From the NCBI GenBank assembly GCA_958436475.1, contig CAUBKG010000017.1, forward strand, positions 1-34,140: a DNA stretch of 34,140 bases, in the 5' to 3' direction. This DNA comes from an uncultured Clostridia bacterium (lineage in GTDB: Bacteria > Bacillota > Clostridia > Oscillospirales > Acutalibacteraceae). Below, piece after piece: positions 7,445-14,975 of the stretch. The notes under the pieces were generated by a model, which was given only the letters and a program-made list of their open reading frames with translations, searched no databases and had not been told where the DNA came from. How positions within the stretch are numbered: the stretch's first letter is position 1; each line of letters begins with the position of its first letter. The position numbers were made by a program, and so were the translations under genes.

Positions 7445-8620
7445 ATGAAAGACCTTATCAAAACGCTCCGGAAAAAGCCAGCCGGTATCCTTTTGTTCTT
7501 TTTTAGTGAAATCGCCGTCTTGGAACTGGGCGCTGTATTGAACCACAAGATTCCCGTAAAAATCGACCGGGAAGTGAGCCTCATTTGGGTGATAAGCGTC
7601 CCGCTGGTTCTCCTTTTTATCCTGTATCTCATCCTTGTATATTTTAAAATCAAAAGCAGGGAAGCTGAAAAACAGCGGCGTGAATTATCATCGAAAATCG
7701 AATCGCTGAACGCAACCCTTTCGAGCGAGGGAAACAAACTGTTTTTTCTGGCGCTTGGGCTGGATACCTACGAACCCTCAAAGGTGAATCTTCTGCACGA
7801 CGCCGCTGTTTTACACCATCATTCCTTATCGGGCATCTATCTCGGGAACTTGTATCATAACGGATTAAAAAACCATCAAACGGTGATTATCGAAAAAAAC
7901 TATGAAAAAGCAAACTACTATTACTCCCTCGTTCTCGACTGCGATCCGACCGGCGTCGCGGCGTGGAGGCTGGGCTGGATGTATGAGCAGGGCTATCTGG
8001 AAAAGCAATTGCCAAAAATAGAGCGGGAGAAAATAGCGTACGGCTATTTTCTGAAATCAGCAAAGCTCCATTATCCGAAGGCGTTCAACAGCCTGGGGAA
8101 ATTTTATCAGAACGGCCGTGCGGGGCTGATCCAAAACAGGGTCGAGGCAATTTCCTATTACCGAAAAGGCGCGCAGAGCGGCGATTTTTATGCAACGCTC
8201 AACGAAGCCTACCTCCATGCCACGGTGCCGGAGGAATTTGCACTTGCCGAGGAATGCTTTCAAAACGCCGTTCGTATGAACAGCCCGCTTGCATGGCTCA
8301 AATACGGTATGTTTTTAGAAGAAAACTATGAGGCACTGAAAGGCAGGCACGGCAAGGAGGAAATTCTTAATTGCTATTTACAGGCCGTAAAATATAAAAA
8401 CAGCAACGTTTACGGCCGGGCATATTATTACCTCGGCAGCTTTATCAAAAACAATCCGGACATCGAACTGCCGGACGGTTTTCTTCCCCATCGGCACGGC
8501 GAACCGGTACAGCGATGCCTGGACGAGGCCTACGATACGCTGCAGGCGATTATCGATTCGGGAGTTAGCCTAAGCGGCGACCTGCAGAGGATATACAATC
8601 TGCTGAAGCGAAAGCCATAA
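7445..8620 (+). CDS. Membrane-anchored Sel1-like/TPR repeat protein
   Basis: A 391-residue protein with two hydrophobic segments (about 14-33 and 46-67), a short charged coiled coil (about 70-95), then a long helical-repeat region. Typical Sel1-like pieces include ANYYYSLVLDCDPTGVAAW, YFLKSAKLHYPKAFNSLGKF, AISYYRKGAQSGDFYATL and AWLKYGMFLEENY. Such solenoids bind other proteins; no catalytic motif is visible. The start at 7445 is chosen because AAAGGAG lies 9 nt upstream; the in-frame ATG at 7334 lies upstream of the predicted promoter. It is a stand-alone unit, visibly AT-richer than its neighbours, which may reflect acquisition or relaxed composition. Function unknown. Confidence 0.85.
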   Translation: MKDLIKTLRKKPAGILLFFFSEIAVLELGAVLNHKIPVKIDREVSLIWVISVPLVLLFILYLILVYFKIKSREAEKQRRELSSKIESLNATLSSEGNKLFFLALGLDTYEPSKVNLLHDAAVLHHHSLSGIYLGNLYHNGLKNHQTVIIEKNYEKANYYYSLVLDCDPTGVAAWRLGWMYEQGYLEKQLPKIEREKIAYGYFLKSAKLHYPKAFNSLGKFYQNGRAGLIQNRVEAISYYRKGAQSGDFYATLNEAYLHATVPEEFALAEECFQNAVRMNSPLAWLKYGMFLEENYEALKGRHGKEEILNCYLQAVKYKNSNVYGRAYYYLGSFIKNNPDIELPDGFLPHRHGEPVQRCLDEAYDTLQAIIDSGVSLSGDLQRIYNLLKRKP

Positions 8621-8632
8621 TCAACATGATGA

Positions 8633-8665
8633 GCCCGAAGGAGCGTATTCCCCTTCGGGCCTTTT
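8633..8665 (+). terminator. Intrinsic terminator of the Sel1-repeat gene
   Basis: GCCCGAAGG and CCTTCGGGC arms (9 bp, 10-nt loop) followed by CTTTT, 13 bp after the stop codon. Confidence 0.8.
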
Positions 8666-8699
8666 CACGCGCTGCAAGAAGAATGGGGCTGCTGCACGC

Positions 8700-8725
8700 A
8701 AAAAAGCCCGGCGCAGCAGCCGGGC
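8700..8725 (-). terminator. Intrinsic terminator of the trp operon
   Basis: On the minus strand GCCCGGC-N6-GCCGGGC is followed by six T residues, just after the trpC/F stop codon. A-tracts flank both sides, so it may work in both directions. Confidence 0.85.
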
Positions 8726-8732
8726 AAAAAAA

Positions 8733-10106
8733 CTACGATTCGTTTCGGAGACGCTGCACGAGGAGGCGGAGCTTTTTTTCGTCTTTTTTTCCGGGGGTGC
8801 TTTCGGCTCCCGTCATCACATCAAGCATATCCGCGCCTGTTTTTTCGGCAATGGTCCTTATATTTTCAGGCTTGACGCCTCCCGCAAGAACAACGGGAAG
8901 CGTGCTGCCGCAGGCGGCGAGAGAATAAAACGAAAGGTCGGCGGAGAGGCCTCCTTCGGCAGCGTTATCGGGCGTGCGCGGGTCTATGAGGGCGGCGCAC
9001 ATTCCGGCATCTTCCAGCAGACGCATGGCGGTGGAAACGTCTTCCGTGCCGAACTGCCGCCGGCGCTCGGCGGAGTCCTGCGGGAGAGTTTTGATTACGC
9101 CGATGTTCCTTTTTTTCAGGGCGGCAGCAATGGCCCTCGTATCCTCGAGCGTTTCGCGGTGGTGGAGCTGAATATAATCGGGCCTGAGGCGTTCCGCCAG
9201 GGAAACGACCTTTTCTCTGCCCCCGCCCGTGACGATGCAGCTCTTCATGGGAGCTTTCACGAGGCTTATCAGCTTTTCCGTCCGTTCTGCGGGCAGGTTC
9301 CAGGGGACAGGCTCCGGGTATTCCGCCACGAACCCGGCCATATCCACGCCGAGCTTCCGGCAGTACAGCACGTCCTTCTCCCGGCAGAGGCCGCAGATTT
9401 TCAATTTTGGCGTATGCATCGCCCGGCTAAGCGACCGGTAAAACAACATCGGGTCGCCCGATCTCCATACGGCGGTGCCTACCAAAACCGCGTCGGCCCC
9501 GGCGGAAATTGCCGCACGGACGTCCTCCGCGCTCATGATCCCGCTTTCACTGACGAGAAAGCTCCCCGGCGCCTTGGCGGAAATGAGCCTGCGGGTGGTA
9601 TCCACCGTGCCGCCGTCCCGCTCGAGGGCCAGGATATCCCGGTTGTTGATGCCAGTGAGCCCTGCGGAAAGGCTTCCGGCAAAGCGAAGCTCTTCTTCCG
9701 TGTGCGCTTCCACAAAGGGCTCCAGCCCGAGCTTTAGCGCCTCTTCATAAAGGCGGGGGACCTTTTCTTGTTCCATGCAGGAAAGGATGAACAGCACGGC
9801 GGATGCGCCGCACGCCTTTGTTTCCCGAAGATCGTCTGCCGTGCGGATGAAATCCTTCCGCAGCACCGGAATGCCGACTGCTCCGGCAATCTGCCGCAGG
9901 AGCTCGGGCGAGCCGCCGAACTCCGTTTCCTCCGTGACGACGGAGAGGGCCGGCGCGCCGTTTTGTTCCATGCGCTTCGCTTCATGGATGGGGTCGAGCC
10001 CCGCGAAAAGCGGGCCGTCTTTGGGGGACACCATTTTGAAATCCGGAATGACCGGAACGATTCCTCTTTCCTTAGCCGCCCGCAGGCTTTCCAAAAAGCC
10101 CTTCAT
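8733..10106 (-). CDS. trpCF: TrpC-TrpF fusion: indole-3-glycerol-phosphate synthase / phosphoribosylanthranilate isomerase (divergent)
   Basis: A 457-residue bifunctional enzyme for two consecutive steps from phosphoribosylanthranilate to indoleglycerol phosphate. Residues 1-230 are TrpC: PDFKMVSP (Lys24; Asp where the family usually has Glu), LRKDF (Lys84), Glu133, TGINNRD and SESGI (187-190). The N terminus is about 25-30 residues shorter than usual, and the 4-nt ATGA overlap with trpD fixes this start. Residues 231-457 are TrpF: KICGL with Cys238, IQLHHRETL, LIDPRT with Asp375, LAGGVKPENI. The usual phosphate-loop GGTG before FDW is replaced by GGLSADLSF, and the SPR motif after GFV is absent. 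Last gene of the operon, followed by a terminator. Confidence 0.9.
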   Translation of the reverse strand: MKGFLESLRAAKERGIVPVIPDFKMVSPKDGPLFAGLDPIHEAKRMEQNGAPALSVVTEETEFGGSPELLRQIAGAVGIPVLRKDFIRTADDLRETKACGASAVLFILSCMEQEKVPRLYEEALKLGLEPFVEAHTEEELRFAGSLSAGLTGINNRDILALERDGGTVDTTRRLISAKAPGSFLVSESGIMSAEDVRAAISAGADAVLVGTAVWRSGDPMLFYRSLSRAMHTPKLKICGLCREKDVLYCRKLGVDMAGFVAEYPEPVPWNLPAERTEKLISLVKAPMKSCIVTGGGREKVVSLAERLRPDYIQLHHRETLEDTRAIAAALKKRNIGVIKTLPQDSAERRRQFGTEDVSTAMRLLEDAGMCAALIDPRTPDNAAEGGLSADLSFYSLAACGSTLPVVLAGGVKPENIRTIAEKTGADMLDVMTGAESTPGKKDEKKLRLLVQRLRNES

Positions 10107-11137
10107 TCCGCCGTACCGGCAATGGCCCGCGAGCGGGACTGTAGCTCCTCAAGCTTATGCAGCGCGGCTCCGCTTTCGATGAGGCTCCGGGCAAGGCGGA
10201 TTCCCTCTTCGAAATCCGCCGCCTTTCCGCCCACGATCAGCGCGCCGGCGGCGTTGAGCACGATGGCATCCTTGCGCGGGCCGGTAATTTCCCCGCGGAA
10301 GACACCGGTGATGGTCTCCGCGTTTTCCGCCGGCGTGCCGGTTTTGATATCCTCCAGCATGCAGCGCTCCATGCCGAAATCCTCCGGGCAAATTTCAAAG
10401 CTGGTGATTTCACCGTTTTTCAACTGATTGATGCGGGTGGGGCCGAGAAGCGAAATTTCATCCAGCCCATCCAGCCCGTGGACGAACATGGCGTTCGTAT
10501 ACCCGAGCTCCTTTGCCACATACGATACCGTATCGAGCAGCTCGGGCCGATACACTCCGAGCAGGTGGCAGGGCGCAAAAGCGGGGTTGATGAGCGGGCC
10601 GATGATGGTATAAAAAATGGTTTTGATACCGAGCTCCGTTTCGGGCGGCAGCACCTTGCACATGACCGGATGGAACAGCGGCGCGTAAATAAACGCGATG
10701 CCGATCTCCTCAATGAGCTTTTCGGCCCCGGCGGGCGTCAGGTTGATGTTGACCCCGAGTGCCTCCAGCACATCCGCGCTGCCGGACAGGCTCGAAATGG
10801 AGCGGCTTCCGTGCTTTGCCACCGGGATGCCCGCAGATGCGGCCACCAGCGCCGTTGCCGTGGAAATATTGAAGGTGCTGAGCCCCCCTCCCGTGCCGCA
10901 GGTATCCATCAGCGGGGCGTTTACCTTCGGGCGAAGGGGCACGCAGTTGCCGCGCATGGCCTTGGCAATGGAAGCGATCTCCTCCAGGGAAGCGCCCTTC
11001 ATCAGCAGGGCGACCTGAAAGCCCGCGATCTGGACGTCGCTGATCTCGTCGCGGTTGATCGCGCCGATCAGCTCAAAAATCTCCTGCTCGCTCAGCTCCT
11101 GGTGGGTGGTGATTTTGGTCATAATATCCTTATACAT
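10103..11137 (-). CDS. trpD: Anthranilate phosphoribosyltransferase TrpD (divergent active site)
   Basis: A 344-residue member of the TrpD/nucleoside phosphorylase-like family that joins anthranilate to PRPP. Family features are DTCGTGGGLSTFNISTAT (PRPP loop, 79-96), GSADVLEALGV and GLDGLDEIS with the Asp226-Glu227 metal pair. Two places differ from canonical enzymes. KHGNR reads KHGSR (Ser111), and the VRRELG-type anthranilate-binding arginine region reads PETELG (Glu166). Start at 11137 is chosen because GGAG lies 9 nt upstream; the longer in-frame start has no such site. It sits 28 bp after trpA and overlaps trpC/F by 4 nt. Confidence 0.88.
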   Translation of the reverse strand: MYKDIMTKITTHQELSEQEIFELIGAINRDEISDVQIAGFQVALLMKGASLEEIASIAKAMRGNCVPLRPKVNAPLMDTCGTGGGLSTFNISTATALVAASAGIPVAKHGSRSISSLSGSADVLEALGVNINLTPAGAEKLIEEIGIAFIYAPLFHPVMCKVLPPETELGIKTIFYTIIGPLINPAFAPCHLLGVYRPELLDTVSYVAKELGYTNAMFVHGLDGLDEISLLGPTRINQLKNGEITSFEICPEDFGMERCMLEDIKTGTPAENAETITGVFRGEITGPRKDAIVLNAAGALIVGGKAADFEEGIRLARSLIESGAALHKLEELQSRSRAIAGTAE

Positions 11138-11165
11138 AATAAACAGCTCCTTATCTGCGCTGCGC

Positions 11166-11942
11166 CTAAAGAGCACGCATAGCGTCTTTCATGGATTTCA
11201 CATACGAATAGACATAGGGCTCCGCTTCCCTGCCGTGCTGTTCCACCAGCCGGACGATAGCCGAGCCGACGATCACGCCGTCGGAAAGGGCGGCCATCTG
11301 CGCCGCCTGCCCGGGTGTGGATATGCCGAAGCCGACGGCCGCGGGAACGCTTGTATTCTCCCGGACCCGGCCGACCAGCTCGCGGACGCCCGCATCGAGC
11401 CGCTCGCGCTCCCCCGTGACGCCGAGGGAGGAAACACAGTAAACAAAGCCGCTTGCCTTTTCGGCGATCTTAGCGATGCGGTCTTGGGAAGCGAGCGTGA
11501 CGAGGGGGATAAAATCCAGCCCATGCGTTTCGCATAGGGGCGCAAACTCCTCCCTTTCCTCGAAGGGGACGTCCGGAAGGATCAGCCCGTCGATCCCCGC
11601 TTCCGCCGAAGCGCGGATGAACCGCTCGGTTCCATAGGAAAATACGATGTTTGCATAGGTCATGAAAACGAGGGGAGTATCGAGCTGCGCCCGAAGCCGC
11701 TTTACCATGGCGAGGATCCGATCGGTAGTGGCTCCATGGGCCAGCGCGCGGGCGCTGGCTCCCTGAATTACCGGGCCTTCGGCTACCGGGTCGGAAAAGG
11801 GGATGCCGAGCTCGATCACATCTGCTCCCGCTTCCGCAATGGTGCGGACGAGGCGTTCGGTGGTTTCGAGGTCCGGGTCTCCGCAGGTGAGAAACGCAAT
11901 GAACGCTTTTCCCGTTTCAAATGCCTGATTGATTCTGCTCAT
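11166..11942 (-). CDS. trpA: Tryptophan synthase alpha subunit TrpA
   Basis: Cleaves indole-3-glycerol phosphate to indole and glyceraldehyde 3-phosphate and channels indole to TrpB. The 258-residue TIM barrel has ELGIPFSDPVAEGPVIQGA, containing the catalytic Glu and, in place of the classical Asp of ADGP, a Glu. LPDVPFEER and FVYCVSSLGVTG (phosphate-binding loop) are present, as is VGFGIST. Its ATG overlaps the trpB stop by 4 nt (ATGA), so the two subunits are translationally coupled. Confidence 0.96.
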   Translation of the reverse strand: MSRINQAFETGKAFIAFLTCGDPDLETTERLVRTIAEAGADVIELGIPFSDPVAEGPVIQGASARALAHGATTDRILAMVKRLRAQLDTPLVFMTYANIVFSYGTERFIRASAEAGIDGLILPDVPFEEREEFAPLCETHGLDFIPLVTLASQDRIAKIAEKASGFVYCVSSLGVTGERERLDAGVRELVGRVRENTSVPAAVGFGISTPGQAAQMAALSDGVIVGSAIVRLVEQHGREAEPYVYSYVKSMKDAMRAL

Positions 11943-13123
11943 TCGTAAAGGTCCTCCCCTCTGTAACGGGCAATGGCGGCGCAGTCCTTATCACCGCGGC
12001 CGGAAATGTTGATCACGAGTATATTATCCTTTTTCATCTGCGCGGCGAGCTTTACGGCATAGGCGACCGCATGGGCGCTCTCGATGGCGGGGATGATCCC
12101 TTCCGTGCGGGAAAGGTATTCAAACGCATCCACCGCTTCATCGTCGGTTACCGCCACATACTCGGCGCGCCCCGTATCGTGGAGATACGCGTGCTCCGGG
12201 CCCACGCCGGGATAATCGAGCCCTGCGGAAATGGAATACACCGGGGCGATCTGCCCGAAATCATCCTGGCAGAAATACGATTTCATACCGTGGAAAATAC
12301 CGAGGCGGCCTGTAGAGATGGTGGCCGCGGTTTCAAAGGTGTCGATTCCGCGCCCCGCGGCCTCGCAGCCGATGAGCCGGACCGACTCTTCTTCAATAAA
12401 ATGGTAAAATGCGCCGATGGCGTTGGAGCCGCCGCCGACACAGGCGACCACCGCATCGGGCAGCCGGCCTTCGAGCTGCATCATCTGCTCCTTGATCTCC
12501 CTGGAAATCACAGCCTGAAAATCCCGCACGATGGTGGGGAACGGATGCGGCCCCATGACCGAACCCAACACGTAGTGGGTATCCGCAATGCGTTTCGTCC
12601 ATTCGCGCATGGTTTCCGATACCGCGTCCTTGAGGGTAGCGGTGCCGGAGGACACCGGATGCACCTTCGCGCCGAGCAGCTTCATGCGGTAAACGTTGAG
12701 GGCCTGGCGCTTCGTATCCTCCTCGCCCATAAACACCTCGCATTCGAGGCCCATCAGCGCGGCGGCGGTCGCTGTGGCGACCCCGTGCTGACCCGCTCCC
12801 GTTTCGGCGATCACCCTCGTTTTGCCCATCTTTTTGGCCAGCAGGGTCTGCCCGAGGACGTTGTTAATTTTATGCGAGCCGGTGTGGTTCAAATCTTCCC
12901 TCTTCAAATATATTTTCGCGCCGCCGAGCGCTTCCGTCATATTCCTCGCAAAATAAAGGCGCGAGGGACGACCGGCGTAATCGTTCAGCAGGGCGGTGAG
13001 CTCCTCGTTGAACTGCCGGTCTTTCTTATAAAAGTCATAGGCTTCTTCCAACTCGCTGACCGCGTTCATCAGTGTTTCGGGAATATACTGCCCGCCATGC
13101 GTTCCGAATCTTCCTTTAGACAT
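11939..13123 (-). CDS. trpB: Tryptophan synthase beta subunit TrpB
   Basis: PLP enzyme joining indole and serine to make tryptophan. The 394-residue protein has the N-terminal GRFGTHGGQYIPETLM, the PLP-lysine segment KEDLNHTGSHKINN, AETGAGQHGVATATAAA and the phosphate-binding loop CVGGGSNAIGAF, all typical of canonical TrpB1. GGAGG lies 7 nt before the ATG. It is the first gene of the operon, directly downstream of the T-box leader. This order (trpB-A-D-C/F) differs from the common order that ends with trpB-trpA. Confidence 0.97.
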   Translation of the reverse strand: MSKGRFGTHGGQYIPETLMNAVSELEEAYDFYKKDRQFNEELTALLNDYAGRPSRLYFARNMTEALGGAKIYLKREDLNHTGSHKINNVLGQTLLAKKMGKTRVIAETGAGQHGVATATAAALMGLECEVFMGEEDTKRQALNVYRMKLLGAKVHPVSSGTATLKDAVSETMREWTKRIADTHYVLGSVMGPHPFPTIVRDFQAVISREIKEQMMQLEGRLPDAVVACVGGGSNAIGAFYHFIEEESVRLIGCEAAGRGIDTFETAATISTGRLGIFHGMKSYFCQDDFGQIAPVYSISAGLDYPGVGPEHAYLHDTGRAEYVAVTDDEAVDAFEYLSRTEGIIPAIESAHAVAYAVKLAAQMKKDNILVINISGRGDKDCAAIARYRGEDLYE

Positions 13124-13242
13124 GCTGCTTCCTCCTTATCCTGTCTGCCTGCTGTTATCTGTTTTCCCTTTGCCATCGCCGCCCGGGCGGAAATGCCCGC
13201 TTCTTCTGCCGCATTGTTTTCTTCCCCTTCTTCACGGGCACG

Positions 13243-13537
13243 AAAAAAGCCCGCCCCCGGCATTTTAAAATAAAATGCCAAGGACGAGCTGTAAATACTC
13301 GCGGTGCCACCTTGATTCGCGGCAAAACGCCGCGCACTTTTCAGGGTACTATCATACCCCCGGCAACTAACGTATGCCAAACGTCGCAGAATACTGAGGC
13401 GAAACGCCCTTTGACTGCGCCCTCCGCGGCCCATTTGACGATTTGTTTTCGACCCGGCTCCCAGCGCCCCGGGCTCTCTGTGCGAGCATCATCGCCTTTA
13501 TCTCCGCTTCAGCGGTTTTAAAACATCTTATGCTGTC
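13243..13537 (-). promoter_or_regulatory. T-box riboswitch, tRNA-Trp specific
   Basis: The minus-strand leader contains the conserved T-box core (AAGGTGGCACCGCG, 13301-13314) and a terminator whose 19-bp stem (13249-13289, several G-U) ends in six U residues (13243-13248). In stem I, GGCGA and TCGTC arms bracket an internal loop with UGG at 13431-13433, a Trp codon followed by a purine as expected for a specifier. The antiterminator bulge reads UGGC, which pairs with GCCA, the 3' end expected of a tRNA with discriminator G73, as in bacterial tRNA-Trp. Uncharged tRNA-Trp should prevent termination and switch on trpBADCF. Confidence 0.92.
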
Positions 13538-13543
13538 TTTTAT

Positions 13544-13572
13544 AAAATAGCACTCTTTTTGCGGCATGTCAA
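13544..13572 (-). promoter_or_regulatory. Promoter of the trp operon
   Basis: Consensus TTGACA (13567-13572), 17-bp spacer, TATTTT (13544-13549) with an extended -10 TG, placing transcription start just before the T-box leader. The MITE-like element ends 25 bp upstream of the -35. Confidence 0.75.
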
Positions 13573-13597
13573 GAAAATTTTAAATATGTTCACCCAT

Positions 13598-13874
13598 CTA
13601 GGCGATACCAACCGAGTACGATGCGCCACAAGCGGAACCTTTTTGCCGCTTTCGGCGTTGCCGGTCATAGCAAGGCGCTGGGCCTTGCGGCTTCCGCCGC
13701 CTTGAAAGCAGCAAAAATTTTTCCGCTTGAGGTCGAAGATTTTTCGCGGGGAGAATGGAAAAGGCAGGGCAGCGGGCGTTTTTAGGCTTGCTGGCGTATG
13801 GCAAAAACGCGCAATAAACCTGCCTTTTTCAGGCTTCCGCGAAAAACACATTGTATTCTGATGGTATCGCCTAG
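13598..13874. mobile_element. MITE-like element with 13-bp terminal inverted repeats
   Basis: The 277-bp unit begins with CTAGGCGATACCA (13598-13610) and ends with its exact complement (13862-13874). CCAT is present directly outside both ends (13594-13597 and 13875-13878), as expected of a target duplication. The interior folds into two large hairpins. The left uses CAAGCGGAA/TTCCGCTTG (13629/13721) with nested GCTTTC/GAAAGC and CAAGGC/GCCTTG. The right uses TTTTTCGCGG/CCGCGAAAAA (13740/13837), AAAAGGCAGG/CCTGCCTTTT (13759/13819) and GCGTTTTT/AAAAACGC (13776/13803). There is no transposase; the reading frames inside are by-products of the palindromes. The mobilising transposase family is unknown. 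Confidence 0.8.
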
Positions 13875-13901
13875 CCATAAAAATTACCACTTTTCCCCCG
13901 G

Positions 13902-13947
13902 TTGACGGCCAAACTATTCTGTGTTACTATATACCATGTACTAAGTA
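13902..13947 (+). promoter_or_regulatory. padR promoter with overlapping dyad operator
   Basis: TTGACG (13902-13907), 17-bp spacer, TACTAT (13925-13930) with extended -10 TG. The quasi-palindrome TACT-A-AGTA (13939-13947) lies at the expected transcription start. PadR proteins commonly autorepress by binding such AT-rich dyads, so this is a likely operator. Confidence 0.55.
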
Positions 13948-13989
13948 ATACTTTATACCCGCTGTCAGGCAGAAAGGAGGCAGGACGTT

Positions 13990-14319
13990 TTGGAGAACCT
14001 TACGGAAATGCTGAAGGGCGTGCTGGAAGGCTGCGTCCTCGAAGTCATAAGCCGCAAAGCCACCTACGGATACGAAATCACGCGGCAGCTGAACGCCCTC
14101 GGCTTCACAGATGTTGTGGAGGGCACGGTTTACACGATCTTGATACGGCTGGAAAAAAACAAACTCGTGGACATACAAAAAAAGCCGTCTGATCTGGGGC
14201 CGCCGCGCAAGTTTTACACGCTCAACGACGCCGGGCGCAGAGAGCTGCGCCTGTTTTGGGCAAAATGGGAATTCGTTTCATCAAAAATCAATCAATTGAA
14301 GGAGGGGCCGCTTTGTTAG
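13990..14319 (+). CDS. PadR family transcriptional regulator
   Basis: A 109-residue winged-helix repressor of the small PadR type. It contains MLKGVLEGCVLEVISRKATY (helix-turn-helix start), GYEITRQL, the DVVEGTVYTILIRLEKNKLV recognition segment and PPRKFYTLNDAGRRELRLFW (wing and C-terminal dimer helix). The start is a TTG preceded by AAAGGAGG at 9 nt; there is no better in-frame ATG. The downstream DUF1048 gene overlaps its last codons by 7 nt. PadR-DUF1048 pairs recur in Firmicutes; the inducing signal is not known. Confidence 0.93.
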   Translation: MENLTEMLKGVLEGCVLEVISRKATYGYEITRQLNALGFTDVVEGTVYTILIRLEKNKLVDIQKKPSDLGPPRKFYTLNDAGRRELRLFWAKWEFVSSKINQLKEGPLC

Positions 14320-14666
14320 AAATCCTGAAAAAAATGGTGGGAGATAAAAAAGAGTATCGTCAAATGATGGCGAGGGTAAAGGCACTGCCGGGAGATTATC
14401 AATTTGTTTATGAAAAAATCCAGAAATATATGTGGGGCTTTGCGGCGGGAGACGGCTTAGACATGTTGAAGGTTCAATACGAATTGATCGACCTGTTTGA
14501 AGCCGGCGCGGCAGACGGCAAGCACGTGCTGGACATCACGGGCGAAGACGTGGCTGCGTTTTCCGACGAGCTTTTGCTGCATGCAAAAACATACACCGCG
14601 GGCCGCCGTGAAGCGCTCAACCGCGATATTATGAAAAAAGTGGGAAAACGGAAAAAATCGAAATAA
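14313..14666 (+). CDS. DUF1048 family protein
   Basis: A 117-residue, mostly helical soluble protein recognised by MVGDKKEYRQMMARVKALP, YMWGFAAGDGLDMLKVQYEL, DLFEAGAADGKHVLDITGED and DELLLHAKTY, with a basic C-terminal end. The biochemical function of DUF1048 is unknown. I place the start at TTG 14313 because GGAGG lies 7 nt upstream and family members begin at this point; a longer in-frame ATG at 14256 would lie deep inside padR without a site. It overlaps padR by 7 nt and ends 20 bp before an intrinsic terminator. Confidence 0.88.
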   Translation: MLEILKKMVGDKKEYRQMMARVKALPGDYQFVYEKIQKYMWGFAAGDGLDMLKVQYELIDLFEAGAADGKHVLDITGEDVAAFSDELLLHAKTYTAGRREALNRDIMKKVGKRKKSK

Positions 14667-14686
14667 CAGGGCCGATACAAGGACGG

Positions 14687-14721
14687 AAAAATCCGGACGG
14701 TGAAAACCGATCCGGGTTTTT
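14687..14721 (+). terminator. Intrinsic terminator of the padR-DUF1048 operon
   Basis: AAAAATCCGGA pairs with TCCGGGTTTTT (one G-U), enclosing CGGT-GAAA-ACCG with a GAAA tetraloop; a T tract closes the stem. Confidence 0.88.
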
Positions 14722-14759
14722 GGGATGACAAAAAAAGCGGCCACGCGCCACAGGCGCAC

Positions 14760-14865
14760 CCGCAAAAAGTTGGTAGCGACAGAGAACCGTCGTGAGGGTG
14801 CTTGCAACCGAGCAGGCGAGCCAAGCGTGACTTTTTGCGGAAAGGAGGAGCAGCGGCGTTAAGTG
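14760..14865 (+). repeat. 81-bp palindromic repeat R1 with conserved 3' flank
   Basis: A unit of 81 bp closed by CCGCAAAAAGT (14760-14770) and its exact complement (14830-14840), followed by AAAGGAGGAGC and a GC-rich flank. It is homologous along its whole length to R2 at 14976, with the same length but different arm sequences that still pair. Nothing protein-like is visible. Confidence 0.75.
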
Positions 14866-14975
14866 CGCTCTGATTTTTCAAAAAATCGAAGCAAGTGAAG
14901 CTTGCTCCGACGTGTCAAAGGACTATGAAAAAGATATTTTTGGCGTTTTGGAGTGTGGATTTGAACTCTCGTAAC

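Noticed and set aside
13145..13225. Short frame between the T-box terminator and trpB as a Trp leader peptide
   Set aside because: It has a single Trp codon (MRQKKRAFPPGRRWQRENR) and the T-box already explains control; no competing attenuator hairpins seen.
13540..13890. Minus-strand reading frame of 116 codons
   Set aside because: It lies over the folded MITE-like element; composition and lack of a ribosome-binding site mark it as a by-product of palindromes.
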